A DNA stretch of 64,000 nt from Hyphomicrobiales bacterium (lineage in GTDB: Bacteria; Pseudomonadota; Alphaproteobacteria; Rhizobiales; Rhizobiaceae), in NCBI GenBank assembly GCA_900472485.1, contig UCII01000004.1, forward strand, positions 248,001 through 312,000. The letters are read 5' to 3'. The notes beneath the pieces were generated by a model that was not told the DNA's origin, made no database searches, and saw only the letters and a list, made by a program, of their open reading frames with translations. The translations under genes were made by a program, and so were the position numbers. Of this stretch, positions 54,086 to 63,368 are shown in pieces; position 1 is the first letter of the stretch; each line of letters opens with the position of its first letter.

Positions 54086-55072
54086 TTACCAGCGATGATG
54101 AACATGCGGCGCGATCAAGCGCTCGTAGATCTCGCGCGTCGCCGCCATGACATCGGCGGAGAGCGGAGCGAGATCGGCCGCGGCCGCGTTGGCCTTGGCC
54201 TGCTCGGCATTGCGCGCACCCGGAATGACGACGGTGACGGCATCGTTCATCAGGATCCAGCGGAGTGGAAAGGCTGCCATGCTCGCACCGGCCGGAACCA
54301 GCTTGCGCACTTCCTCCACGGCCTGGAGACCAACCTCGAATGGCACGCCCGCAAAGGTCTCGCCGACATCGAAGGCCTCGCCATGACGGTTGAAGTTACG
54401 ATGGTCGTCGCTGGCGAATTGCGTATCGCGGGTGATCTTGCCGGAGAGCAGGCCGGAGGCCAGCGGCACGCGGGCGATGACAGCCACGTTCTTGCGCTTG
54501 GCTTCCTTGAAGAACAGATGGTCGGGACGCTGGCGGAAGATGTTGTAGATGATCTGAATGCTGAGTACGCCCGGATATTCGATCGCCTTCAGCGCTTCCT
54601 CGACCTTCTCGACGCTGACGCCATATCCTTTGATCTTGCCGGCCTTCTGCAACTCGTCGAGACCGGCAAAAACCTCCGGCCGATAAAGAACTTCGGTCGG
54701 CGGGCAGTGAAGCTGGACGAGGTCGAGGCTCTCGACGCCGAGGTTCTTCAGGCTGCGGTCGATGAAGCTTTCGAGATTGGCCTTGTTATAGCCGTCGGCC
54801 ACATGCGGGTTCAGCCGGCGGCCGGCCTTTGTCGCCACCATCGGGCGCTCGCCGCCGCGTGCCTTCAGCACATCGGCAATGATCTTTTCCGAGCGGCCGT
54901 CGCCATAGACGTCGGCGGTGTCGATGAAGGTCATGCCGGCATCGAGAGCGGCGTTCAACGCCGCGCGGCCGTCGGCCTCGCTGACATCGCCCCATGCGCC
55001 GCCGATCTGCCAGGCCCCGAAGCCGACATCCGTCACGATAAAGGGCGTCCGTCCAAAGGCATGATGTCTCAT
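54086..55072 (-). CDS. aldo/keto reductase
   Basis: A 328-residue NADPH-dependent oxidoreductase. The catalytic tetrad is visible: Asp in TFIDTADVYGDGRSE near residue 50, Tyr in the same block, Lys in VATKAGRRL near 80 and His in LVQLHCPPTEV near 120. C-terminal AVTVVIPGARNAEQAKAN binds the cofactor. ATG 55072 (MRHHAFGRTPF) gives the normal start. It is divergent from the exonuclease gene and may form an operon with the SDR 146 bp downstream. Confidence 0.9.
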   Translation of the reverse strand: MRHHAFGRTPFIVTDVGFGAWQIGGAWGDVSEADGRAALNAALDAGMTFIDTADVYGDGRSEKIIADVLKARGGERPMVATKAGRRLNPHVADGYNKANLESFIDRSLKNLGVESLDLVQLHCPPTEVLYRPEVFAGLDELQKAGKIKGYGVSVEKVEEALKAIEYPGVLSIQIIYNIFRQRPDHLFFKEAKRKNVAVIARVPLASGLLSGKITRDTQFASDDHRNFNRHGEAFDVGETFAGVPFEVGLQAVEEVRKLVPAGASMAAFPLRWILMNDAVTVVIPGARNAEQAKANAAAADLAPLSADVMAATREIYERLIAPHVHHRW

Positions 55073-55294
55073 GAAAAGTCTCCTCTCTTTTATTCGTAAG
55101 ATGATAGCGCAGTAGCAGCCGTCCGACAGGGCCACAAGCGCACATTGGCGATCGAGGATCGCAATCGCGTGACTGAGAAACATGGCAGGCGCTGGCCGGC
55201 TTACGAAACCGTTGGATGAAGCCCTGGGCGCGGTATTCACAGCGCCTTCGTTTCCTTAAAAGGAGAGATCGGATTTCTGACGACATCGGAGCTC

Positions 55295-56530
55295 ATGCCC
55301 TCTTTCAGCTTCATCCACGCCGCCGATCTCCATCTTGGCAGCCCCTTCCTGGGCCTGGCTTTGAAGGACGCCGCCGTCGCTGCCGTCTTCGTCGAAGCGA
55401 GCCGCAAGGCCTTCTCGACCCTTGTGGGCTTGGCGATCGAAAAGCGTGTCGATTTCTTCGTCATTGCCGGCGATGTCTATGATGGCGACTGGAAAGACAA
55501 CAAGATCGGCCTGTTCTTCAATCGCGAAATGGCGCGGCTCGAGCGTGCGGGTATCCCGGTCTATCTGCTGCGCGGCAATCATGATGCGGCGAGCGTCATT
55601 ACCAAGACTATCACTCTGCCATCAAACGTGCATGAGTTTCCGACCAGCAAGCCCGGCAGTGTCAGGCTGGAAGCGCTGAAGGTGGCGCTGCATGGCCAGG
55701 GCTTTGCCGAACGCTCCGCTAACGACAATCTGGCGATTGCCTATCCGGCACCCGTTTCCGGCTGGTTCAACATCGGCATTCTGCATACCTCGCTCACCGG
55801 CCGCGAGCCGCACGCGCCGTATGCTCCATGTTCCGTGGATGATCTGCGCTCGCGCGGCTATGATTACTGGGCGCTGGGGCATGTGCATGATTTCGAAGTG
55901 GTGGCACAGGACCCGCTCGTCATTTTCCCCGGCAATCTGCAGGGCCGCAACATCCGCGAGCGCGGCGCCAAGGGCGCGGTTCTGGTAACAGTCGAAGACG
56001 GGCGGATCGATCATGAGCGTCTGATCGTCGACGAGGCGCGGTTCGCGCAGGTCGACATCGTCGTCGGTCCGGAGGACGATCAGGCGGCGATCCTGCGCCA
56101 TGTGGAGCAGGCGGTGCAGCCGATTGCCGATGAGATGGCGGGGCGTATGACCGCGCTGCGCATCCGGCTTTCCGGTGTGACACCGTTATACGGCGCGATA
56201 GCCGCCAACCGCCAGCAATGGCGCGACGAAGTGGAAGCGGCCTGCCATCGGGTGCATGAGGATATCTGGCTGGAAAAGCTGGAGCTGCGGCTGGAACCGC
56301 CGCCGGAGAGAGCTGCGGACACGGACGCCGCGCTTGATCTGCGCCAGCTGCTGGCAGACCATGCCGGCGATACCGATATTGCGACGGAGGCAGCCCGGTT
56401 GATCGACGAGATCGCAATGCGCCTGCCGGGCGGCCTCGGCGCGACGGAACGGCCACTGGACGACAGCATGGATGCTCTCATCGAAGAGGCTCGGCAATTG
56501 CTGCTGACGCGCGGGCAGGGGGCAGGCTGA
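55295..56530 (+). CDS. SbcD-like DNA repair exonuclease (YhaO type)
   Basis: A 411-residue calcineurin-type metallophosphoesterase. The metal-binding motifs are FIHAADLHLG at the N-terminus, DFFVIAGDVYDGDW near residue 52, LLRGNHDAAS near 89, and GILHTSLTG and WALGHVHDFEV near 166-200. This length and the extended C-terminal helical region fit YhaO rather than E. coli SbcD. ATG 55295 follows GGAG. It overlaps the next gene by one base (TGATG), so the two proteins are made together. Confidence 0.9.
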   Translation: MPSFSFIHAADLHLGSPFLGLALKDAAVAAVFVEASRKAFSTLVGLAIEKRVDFFVIAGDVYDGDWKDNKIGLFFNREMARLERAGIPVYLLRGNHDAASVITKTITLPSNVHEFPTSKPGSVRLEALKVALHGQGFAERSANDNLAIAYPAPVSGWFNIGILHTSLTGREPHAPYAPCSVDDLRSRGYDYWALGHVHDFEVVAQDPLVIFPGNLQGRNIRERGAKGAVLVTVEDGRIDHERLIVDEARFAQVDIVVGPEDDQAAILRHVEQAVQPIADEMAGRMTALRIRLSGVTPLYGAIAANRQQWRDEVEAACHRVHEDIWLEKLELRLEPPPERAADTDAALDLRQLLADHAGDTDIATEAARLIDEIAMRLPGGLGATERPLDDSMDALIEEARQLLLTRGQGAG

Positions 56531-59500
56531 TGCGCTTTACCCGCCTCGACATTCTCCGCTACGGTGCGCTGACCGATCGAGCGATCGACTTTCGCCCCGA
56601 TGCACGGCTGCATGTGATCTATGGTCCGAACGAGGCGGGCAAATCCTCGGCTTTGAACGCGATCTCCGATCTTCTCTTCGGTTTCCCGACCGCTGCCGAA
56701 CAAAGCTTCCTGCATGAGCCCGGAGCCTTGAGGATCGGCGCGGATATCAGCGCGCGTGACGGTGCACGCTTAAGCTTCCGCCGCCGCCGCGGCCGCAAGG
56801 GCACGCTTCTTGCGCCCGACGACAAGGAGACGGCGCTCGCCGAAGATGCGCTTGCGCCCTTCCTCGGTAATCTGAGCCGCGATGTCTTCGAGCGCGCCTT
56901 CGGTCTCGATTCGCAGCGATTGCGGCAGGGCGCGTCCGCCATGCTGCGCAGCGGCGGCGAGATCGGCAGCCTGCTATTTTCGGCGGCGTCCGGACTGACC
57001 GGCCTCTCACGCCTGCGCCAGTCGCTGGAAGCAGAGGCTGACGGCATCTATGCGGCCAGGCGCTCGAAGGACCGCGGCTTCTACCAGGCTCTCGACCGTT
57101 ACGAGGATGCCCGCAAGGCAGAGCGAGACAACGAGCTGAAGTCCGGCGACTGGAAGAAGCTGCTTGCCGAAGCCGCTGAACTTGAGACGGAACTGGAACG
57201 CCTGCAAGCGGAGCGGCGCGGCACGCGCGAGGCGCTGGATCGGCTCAAGCGGCTGAAGACCCTACAGCCCCTGCTGTCAGAAATCGATGCGGAAACTCAT
57301 GCGCTCGATGGCCTTTCCGATCTTGCCGCCATACCGGACGGCTTTGCCGACAAACTAGAACAGAGACTGCGGGATAAAGAGGCGAGCGAAGCGGAACTGC
57401 GACGCGCGCGGCAAGCCGTTCTGCGCGCGGAAGAGGATCTCTCGCGCATCCAGGTGGATGAAGCGTTACTGCAGATGTCGGGCGATATCACGCAGCTCTT
57501 TGCCGATACCGGCAACTACCGCGCCCAGCGTCATGACCTGCCGCGCGTCGATCAGGAGCTTGCCGGTTACGACACGACGCTCTCGCAGCTTGCCCGTCGT
57601 CTTGGTCTTGCCGAGGCTGAACTGGAGCGGCGGCAGCCGAGCGATATCGATCGCGCGCGCCTGTCCGAATTGGTGGAGCAGGGCAGGCAGCTTGCGCGGC
57701 AGATGCAGTCGCTTGCCGAACAATCCAACAGCGAGCGCAGGCAGTTGGCGGCGCTCGAGAAGGACAGCCTTAACGGGCGGCTGATCGATCCGAGACCTTA
57801 TATTGACCAGCTTGAGGCTTTGGGCAGTGATCTCTCCGCCTTGGCCCGTCTTGATGGGCTGGAAACCCAGATACGCCGCACCGAGGCCGATCTTCACGAG
57901 ACGGCCGGACGTTTGCAGCCACCGATCGGTGACATTGATATATTATTCTCGGTACCGCTGCCGGAAGCGACGGAGATTACAGGACATCGCGATGCGATCG
58001 ACGCCGCGCGATCGAAGGTGCGCGATGCTACCGGCAAGCTGCAGACCTATGATGAGCAGCTGGCTGAGATAGAGCGAATCCTCGCGGATGCCGAGCGCAC
58101 CGGGCCGGTTGTTACGCGCGAGCAGATCATTGCAGCGCGCGAAAGTCGTGATGCGCAATGGTCCTCTATCCAGGAAAAATGGAAGAGCGTCGCAGCGCCG
58201 GAAGCGAAGATTCTTGCGGGATTGACCGTCAGCGTGGCCGAGGCAGACCGTCTGGCCGATGCCGCCTTGAGCGATGCGGATCGTGTTGCGCGCCACGCCG
58301 ACTATCGTTTGCGGCAGGCGCGTCTGCTGCGGGAGCGGGAGGAGGCTTCCGGTCGGCTCAAGGGTTGCGAGAAAGCGCTGAAGGATGCCCAGGCAGCCTT
58401 CGCAGCGCTTTTTGAACCTTGTGGCGTCGATGCCCTCGATCCATCGACGATGCTGGAATGGCGCCGCGCAGTGGAGCTGCTGCGACGCGAGCGCAAGGCT
58501 TTGCGGGATTTAGTCGATCAACGCGATGAGAATGCACTGGCGGAAGACCGCGTCTTGCCCGCTCTGCAGGATATCGTCGAGGCGACCGGCTACAAGAGCG
58601 GCCGTCTTCCGCCGGCGGCGATTGCGGAAGGCCTGCGCAAGCATCTGCGCCTTCTGTCCGAACGCTGGAGCGAAAGCCGCACGCGGGAAGGGGAGATCGG
58701 TGCGGCGCGTGAAAGGCTGGCCCGGTTCGACGATCAGCAGCAGCTCTTGGAACGTCAGCAGGCCGCTTGGCGCGCCGCCTTCTCCAAGGCCGTAGAACTT
58801 CTCGGTCTGCCATCCGACACGACGCTGGACATGGCAAATGCCGCCTTGAAGGCATGGCAAGAACTGCCTGATGTCCTGGCGGAGCGCGAAAACCGCCTGC
58901 GCCGGGTCAGCGGCATGCGACGCGACATGGCGGATTTCGAGCGGCGGTTGGCGACCCTTGCCGCCAATAGCGGCTATGAGCTGGATCATCTGCCGCCGGA
59001 TGCCGCGGTCGAGGCGCTGCACACGCGCGTCAACGCCATGCGCGGCGAGCTGAAGAAGCGCGACCGTCTCGAAGAGGATCGGCAGCGTGGAGAAGCGCTT
59101 GTGGCGCGGCAGGAAGCTGCCCTTGCCACCATTGCCGCCGATCTAGACCAGTTGACTGCGGATCTCGGCGGCGTCGACGATCTGCCAGCACTGCTCTCTC
59201 GCCTGCGTGAACGCTCGCGTCTGACCGCCCGGCTCGCCGAAAGCCGTGATCGATTCCGACTGCAGGCCGACGGCAAGGCCGAAGACGAACTCCGCGCGGA
59301 GCTAGCAGGCTTCGAACGCGTTGCTGCCGATCTCGAAATCGAGCGATTGACCGAGGAAGATCAGCGGCAGTTCGCCGTCCATGGCGAACTTTCCGCACGG
59401 CTGGCGGAGAACCGCCGGCAACGACAGGCACTGGAAATGGGCGCCAGTGCCGAATACGCGGTTTTCGAAAAGCTCTCGGCCGAGCAGGAGGCAAAAGACC

Positions 59501-59985
59501 TCGCGCGGCAATGGGTCGTGCTGAAGATTGCAGCCCGCATGCTGGCAGGATCGATGGAAGCCTATCGCGAGAAGCAGGCCGATCCCGTCATCAGCCGTGC
59601 CGGCGAACTCTTCTCGCAGCTGACGGGCGGCCGCTTTTCCCGCCTCGTCGAAGCCCATGATGAAAGCGACGCGCTGCAGTTGCTGGCGGAACGCGCCGCC
59701 GGCGAACGCGTGCCGCTCGACGGTCTGAGCGAGGGGACGGGCGACCAGCTTTATCTCGCGTTGCGGCTGGCGTTCCTCGAAGATTACTCTGCCCGCAACG
59801 AGCCGGCACCGCTGATCGTCGACGATATCTTTCAGACCTTCGATGACGAGCGTGTCAGCGCAGGCTTGCAGGTGCTTGCCGCGACGGCCGATCGTTTCCA
59901 GACGATCCTGTTTACTCATGAGAGAAGCGTGGTCGACATCGCCAAGAGCGAGATCGGCCGTGATCTGGACCTGATCCAGCTCTGA
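56530..59985 (+). CDS. SbcC/YhaN-like AAA family ATPase
   Basis: An 1151-residue SMC-like protein. The N-terminal RLDILRYGALTDRAIDF and YGPNEAGKSSALNAISDL give Walker A near residue 35. A very long coiled coil follows; the centre has no CxxC, so the Rad50-type zinc hook is missing. The C-terminal lobe has signature GLSEGTGDQLYLALRLAF near 1067 and Walker B APLIVDDIFQTFDDERVS near 1095. This is the YhaN branch. Together with the preceding nuclease it probably processes DNA ends or hairpins. Confidence 0.88.
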   Translation: MRFTRLDILRYGALTDRAIDFRPDARLHVIYGPNEAGKSSALNAISDLLFGFPTAAEQSFLHEPGALRIGADISARDGARLSFRRRRGRKGTLLAPDDKETALAEDALAPFLGNLSRDVFERAFGLDSQRLRQGASAMLRSGGEIGSLLFSAASGLTGLSRLRQSLEAEADGIYAARRSKDRGFYQALDRYEDARKAERDNELKSGDWKKLLAEAAELETELERLQAERRGTREALDRLKRLKTLQPLLSEIDAETHALDGLSDLAAIPDGFADKLEQRLRDKEASEAELRRARQAVLRAEEDLSRIQVDEALLQMSGDITQLFADTGNYRAQRHDLPRVDQELAGYDTTLSQLARRLGLAEAELERRQPSDIDRARLSELVEQGRQLARQMQSLAEQSNSERRQLAALEKDSLNGRLIDPRPYIDQLEALGSDLSALARLDGLETQIRRTEADLHETAGRLQPPIGDIDILFSVPLPEATEITGHRDAIDAARSKVRDATGKLQTYDEQLAEIERILADAERTGPVVTREQIIAARESRDAQWSSIQEKWKSVAAPEAKILAGLTVSVAEADRLADAALSDADRVARHADYRLRQARLLREREEASGRLKGCEKALKDAQAAFAALFEPCGVDALDPSTMLEWRRAVELLRRERKALRDLVDQRDENALAEDRVLPALQDIVEATGYKSGRLPPAAIAEGLRKHLRLLSERWSESRTREGEIGAARERLARFDDQQQLLERQQAAWRAAFSKAVELLGLPSDTTLDMANAALKAWQELPDVLAERENRLRRVSGMRRDMADFERRLATLAANSGYELDHLPPDAAVEALHTRVNAMRGELKKRDRLEEDRQRGEALVARQEAALATIAADLDQLTADLGGVDDLPALLSRLRERSRLTARLAESRDRFRLQADGKAEDELRAELAGFERVAADLEIERLTEEDQRQFAVHGELSARLAENRRQRQALEMGASAEYAVFEKLSAEQEAKDLARQWVVLKIAARMLAGSMEAYREKQADPVISRAGELFSQLTGGRFSRLVEAHDESDALQLLAERAAGERVPLDGLSEGTGDQLYLALRLAFLEDYSARNEPAPLIVDDIFQTFDDERVSAGLQVLAATADRFQTILFTHERSVVDIAKSEIGRDLDLIQL

Positions 59986-60007
59986 CGCGGTTCACCGACA
60001 AATTGCG

Positions 60008-62191
60008 CTACGGCATCGACGGGATATATAGCCGCGTCGGCACCACGATCCTGGGATCCGATTTGTCGCGGCTGTAGGCTGGATTGAGCGCGCGGTCGAT
60101 GAAACCCTGCGTGGCGTGGAGCCGGCGCAAATTCTGCTTTTCCTGCTCGAAGCGCTTCTTCCGTTCACCGGATTTGTCCGAGCCGCGCGACAGCGATTCA
60201 TGGTGATAAAGGCAAGCAAACGGTGTCCAGACGATGCGATAGCCGGCCTTGTGCGCCCGCAGACAATAATCCACGTCATTATAGGCGACCCCGAAATTCT
60301 CCTCGTCGAAGAGACCGATTTTCCGTAGGCAGTCCCCCGAGATCAGCATCACCGCTCCGGTCACGCAGGTCATGGTGTTGCGCACATGCAGCCGGTTCAT
60401 CGGTCCGCCAAACTCCTTCGGCTTGTTCATGTACCAGTGACCGGCAAGACCGCCGAAACCGATGACTACACCGGCATGCTGCAGCTTGTCGTTGGGGAAG
60501 AGCAGTTTGGCGCCGACGATGCCGGTCCTGTCATAGGCGAGGCAGGAGACCATTTCCTTCAACCAGTCCGCTTCGATGACCTCGACGTCGTTATTCAGGA
60601 TGAGATAGTGTTCTCCCGTCGCTGCGCTCAGGCCGCGATTGACCGAGCGCGAGAAGTTGAAGGCTTCCGGTGTGATAGTTGCCGAAAATCGCGGCTCGCT
60701 CCGGTAGCGCTCGTAGAGATCGAGAACCGATTGATCCGTAGACCCGTTGTCGATGACCAAAACTTCGAAATTCGGATAATCCGTCTTTTCAAAGAGATCG
60801 CCGAGGATGCGTGAAATCAGATCGAAATTATTTTTGCTCGGAATGACGATCGAGATTTTCGGCCACGCATGCGGGGCTTCGAAGATGATCCGGTGCAGCG
60901 TCGTGGTGAGAGCGTCCTCGACGGCGATCGTCTGCTTTAGCCGCTCAAATCGTTCGACCAGCGCCTTCCTGGCGTTCGTGGTGGCGGCCTCCATGAACTT
61001 GCGGGAAAAGGTCTTGCCATTGCGGCGCCACCAATATGCCGGGTAGGGCAGGTGGAGGATGCTCTCCTCCGGAACGCCATCCAGATAACGCAGCAGCAGA
61101 TCGTAATCCTGCGAGCCGTCGTAGCCCATGCGGAGATAGCCGATCTCGCGAAGGCGATCATGGCGGTAGATGGAAAAATGGTTGATGTAATTGACGCCCG
61201 TCAACAGCACGGAATCATAGGCCGGCTTCAGCATGACGCCCGTCGGCTTCAAGATGTCGTCGACCACCAGTTCGTCCGTATAGAGGAAATTCGCGCCCGG
61301 ATTTTGCTCCAGCGTATGCCGGATAAGCTTGAAGGCATGCGGTGCGATGACATCGTCATGATCGAGAAAGGCGATCCATTGTCCCCGTGCATGGGAGAGA
61401 CCCGCATTGGTAGCGGCCGCGATGCCGCCGTTGCGCTCATTCAGCACAAAGCGGATATCGTCTTTCGATTGCCGGCTCTGATACCATTGCCGCGTTTCCG
61501 GCGACGTCGAGCCATCATCGCTCAGGATGAGCTCGGTGCCTGTTTCGCCCTGTTCTTCGAAAGATTTGACGAGGTCGTCCAGATAGCGGGGCGGCGCATT
61601 GTAGACCGGGACGACGATGCTCAGCCAGGTTCCGGCCGTTGCGGATATTGGTGCCCTCTCCAGTGCGGAGGCAAGCCCATAGCTGGCGTCGGCATATTGC
61701 ACGGTCAGACTTGCGGTGCGTCGCCCAAAGCGAAGCTTGGGCAATTTCATCCAATATTGCGGGAGCTTGCCGAGATCGACACGCTTGGTCCGTCCATCCG
61801 GTTCAAGAAGGGTCGCAATATATGCCTCGGCCGATTTTTTTGACGCAAAGGTCTTGGCGGCGAACTGGAACGTCGTCGGGAAGCTTGCCGGATCGGCACG
61901 CAGGGCGCAAATGGAGCCGACCGAACCGATATCGGCGGTAATGACGAAACGATGCCCTTCCGGAAGCGAGACCGTATCCTTCTCTCGGAAGCCATAGCCG
62001 CGATTGATATAGAACTTGGGGTCTAGCGGCTCGTCGGTCGCGACCACATGGATAACGACCAGTTTCTTTCGCATGGGCAAAAATCTGATCTCGAAAGCCG
62101 GATCATCCCCCAGGGATTTCCATAGGCTGAGATCGGCATCAGTAGAGATTTCCCGTTCGAGATCGGCGTTCGGTATGATTTTGAGTGTCAT
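60008..62191 (-). CDS. tandem GT2 glycosyltransferase
   Basis: A 727-residue protein with an N-terminal domain of about 190 residues not recognised, then two GT2 domains. First: WLSIVVPVYNAPPRYLDDL with LILSDDGSTSP and IAFLDHDDVIAPHAF near residues 205-300. Second: PKISIVIPSKNNFDLISRIL with VLVIDNGSTD and YLILNNDVEVIEADW near 450-550. Both carry acidic metal-binding motifs, so a bifunctional or alternating polymerising enzyme is likely. ATG 62191 is preferred; a GTG at 62212 would add seven residues and neither has a clear ribosome site. Confidence 0.85.
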   Translation of the reverse strand: MTLKIIPNADLEREISTDADLSLWKSLGDDPAFEIRFLPMRKKLVVIHVVATDEPLDPKFYINRGYGFREKDTVSLPEGHRFVITADIGSVGSICALRADPASFPTTFQFAAKTFASKKSAEAYIATLLEPDGRTKRVDLGKLPQYWMKLPKLRFGRRTASLTVQYADASYGLASALERAPISATAGTWLSIVVPVYNAPPRYLDDLVKSFEEQGETGTELILSDDGSTSPETRQWYQSRQSKDDIRFVLNERNGGIAAATNAGLSHARGQWIAFLDHDDVIAPHAFKLIRHTLEQNPGANFLYTDELVVDDILKPTGVMLKPAYDSVLLTGVNYINHFSIYRHDRLREIGYLRMGYDGSQDYDLLLRYLDGVPEESILHLPYPAYWWRRNGKTFSRKFMEAATTNARKALVERFERLKQTIAVEDALTTTLHRIIFEAPHAWPKISIVIPSKNNFDLISRILGDLFEKTDYPNFEVLVIDNGSTDQSVLDLYERYRSEPRFSATITPEAFNFSRSVNRGLSAATGEHYLILNNDVEVIEADWLKEMVSCLAYDRTGIVGAKLLFPNDKLQHAGVVIGFGGLAGHWYMNKPKEFGGPMNRLHVRNTMTCVTGAVMLISGDCLRKIGLFDEENFGVAYNDVDYCLRAHKAGYRIVWTPFACLYHHESLSRGSDKSGERKKRFEQEKQNLRRLHATQGFIDRALNPAYSRDKSDPRIVVPTRLYIPSMP

Positions 62192-62247
62192 CGAAATATT
62201 GATTTCTTCCACATGCGAGCAGAGGTATTGCCTGCGAAATTCCCGGC

Positions 62248-63354
62248 CTAGCCCGCGCCGCTGAGAGGTTCAAAACGTATGCCTGGAAATGTCGGACTGG
62301 CATATAGCCGCATTTTCTCGATCGAATGTCGTGTGGCATCGCGCGCAGAAAGCCGCAGCACACGGTCGCCGATGAGCAGGTCGATAGCGGCAAGCCACTC
62401 GTCGGCGGTATTGCCGATGTGAAGTTCCCCGGCAACGACGCATCGTTCGAAAGTCGGGCATCTGGAAAATATGGCGGCTGCCTGCAGGCGGCTGATGTCG
62501 ATCCGCTTGGTATCCGAACGACTTGCATTCGTCTTTCCGGACAGAAGGGGGACCAGAGCGATATCAGCTTGATGATGCGCTGTCTTTGCGAGATAGGCCG
62601 GCCACGGAAGCGGCGGGATGATCGTCATTCTCGCTGGATCGATCCCTTGCAAAGCCCAGCGTCGGGCGAGAGCGCCGGCGGCAAAAACCTCGAAATGCAG
62701 ATTGCCGTGTTTTTCCATCGCGGCTTTGACGATGGGCATGAGGAACTCGTGTTCGCGGCGATGGACGCCGGTGGCATGATAGACCATCCTCAGCCGCGCG
62801 CCTCCGTCATCCCCGGTATTGACCACGATTTCTGCTGCGTCCGCTGGAAGCGGGGGCAGGATATCGATCCGATGGTTTCTCATCGCGAGCGCGTTTGCCA
62901 GGGGTTCGGTCGAGGTCCAAACATGAGTTAGGAGCCTATTGACCCTCGGCATTGGGCGGACGGCCAATTTGATCAGCCTGAACTTATAGAGCCAACCGGC
63001 CTCGTTGCCTGTCACGACCGCGGGAATGTCGTCATCGACGAAATAGGCGACCCCGGCAAGCGAGGCTCGCCTTTCTTCCAGCCAGCGCAACTGCGGCTGC
63101 TTGATGTAGCGGCAAATGATGACGAAGAGCCCGTCGCTATCGATGGCGTCGAGGGGGTCGTCGAGGCCTTTCATGATGACCGGAATGTGGCCGAGTGTCT
63201 TGGCCCGCTCAGCAAGATAATAGCTGAAACTCGGATTGGGATGGCGCGACAAGATCAGCAGGCGCCGAGCAACACGCTCACCATCTTCCGCCAACGCACT
63301 GGATGGCCGTGGTCTTGGAAGCAATTGGTAGACGATATCGCGCAAAATTTGCAT
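62248..63354 (-). CDS. glycosyltransferase-like protein
   Basis: A 368-residue protein with a GT-B-like layout: LLILSRHPNPSFSYYLAERA near residue 32, an unusual VAYFVDDDIPAVVTG near 103, RLMVYHATGVHRREHEFLMP near 190 (seen as MVYHATGVHRREHEF), then PLPWPAYLAKTAHHQADIAL and VPLLSGKTNASRSDTKR near 255-290, which resemble the nucleotide-sugar region. The EX7E motif is not clear, so activity is less certain. It lies between the tandem GT2 gene and the truncated exporter on one strand, which supports a role in the same polymer. Confidence 0.7.
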   Translation of the reverse strand: MQILRDIVYQLLPRPRPSSALAEDGERVARRLLILSRHPNPSFSYYLAERAKTLGHIPVIMKGLDDPLDAIDSDGLFVIICRYIKQPQLRWLEERRASLAGVAYFVDDDIPAVVTGNEAGWLYKFRLIKLAVRPMPRVNRLLTHVWTSTEPLANALAMRNHRIDILPPLPADAAEIVVNTGDDGGARLRMVYHATGVHRREHEFLMPIVKAAMEKHGNLHFEVFAAGALARRWALQGIDPARMTIIPPLPWPAYLAKTAHHQADIALVPLLSGKTNASRSDTKRIDISRLQAAAIFSRCPTFERCVVAGELHIGNTADEWLAAIDLLIGDRVLRLSARDATRHSIEKMRLYASPTFPGIRFEPLSGAG

Positions 63355-63368
63355 GGGGCTTCGTGCAA

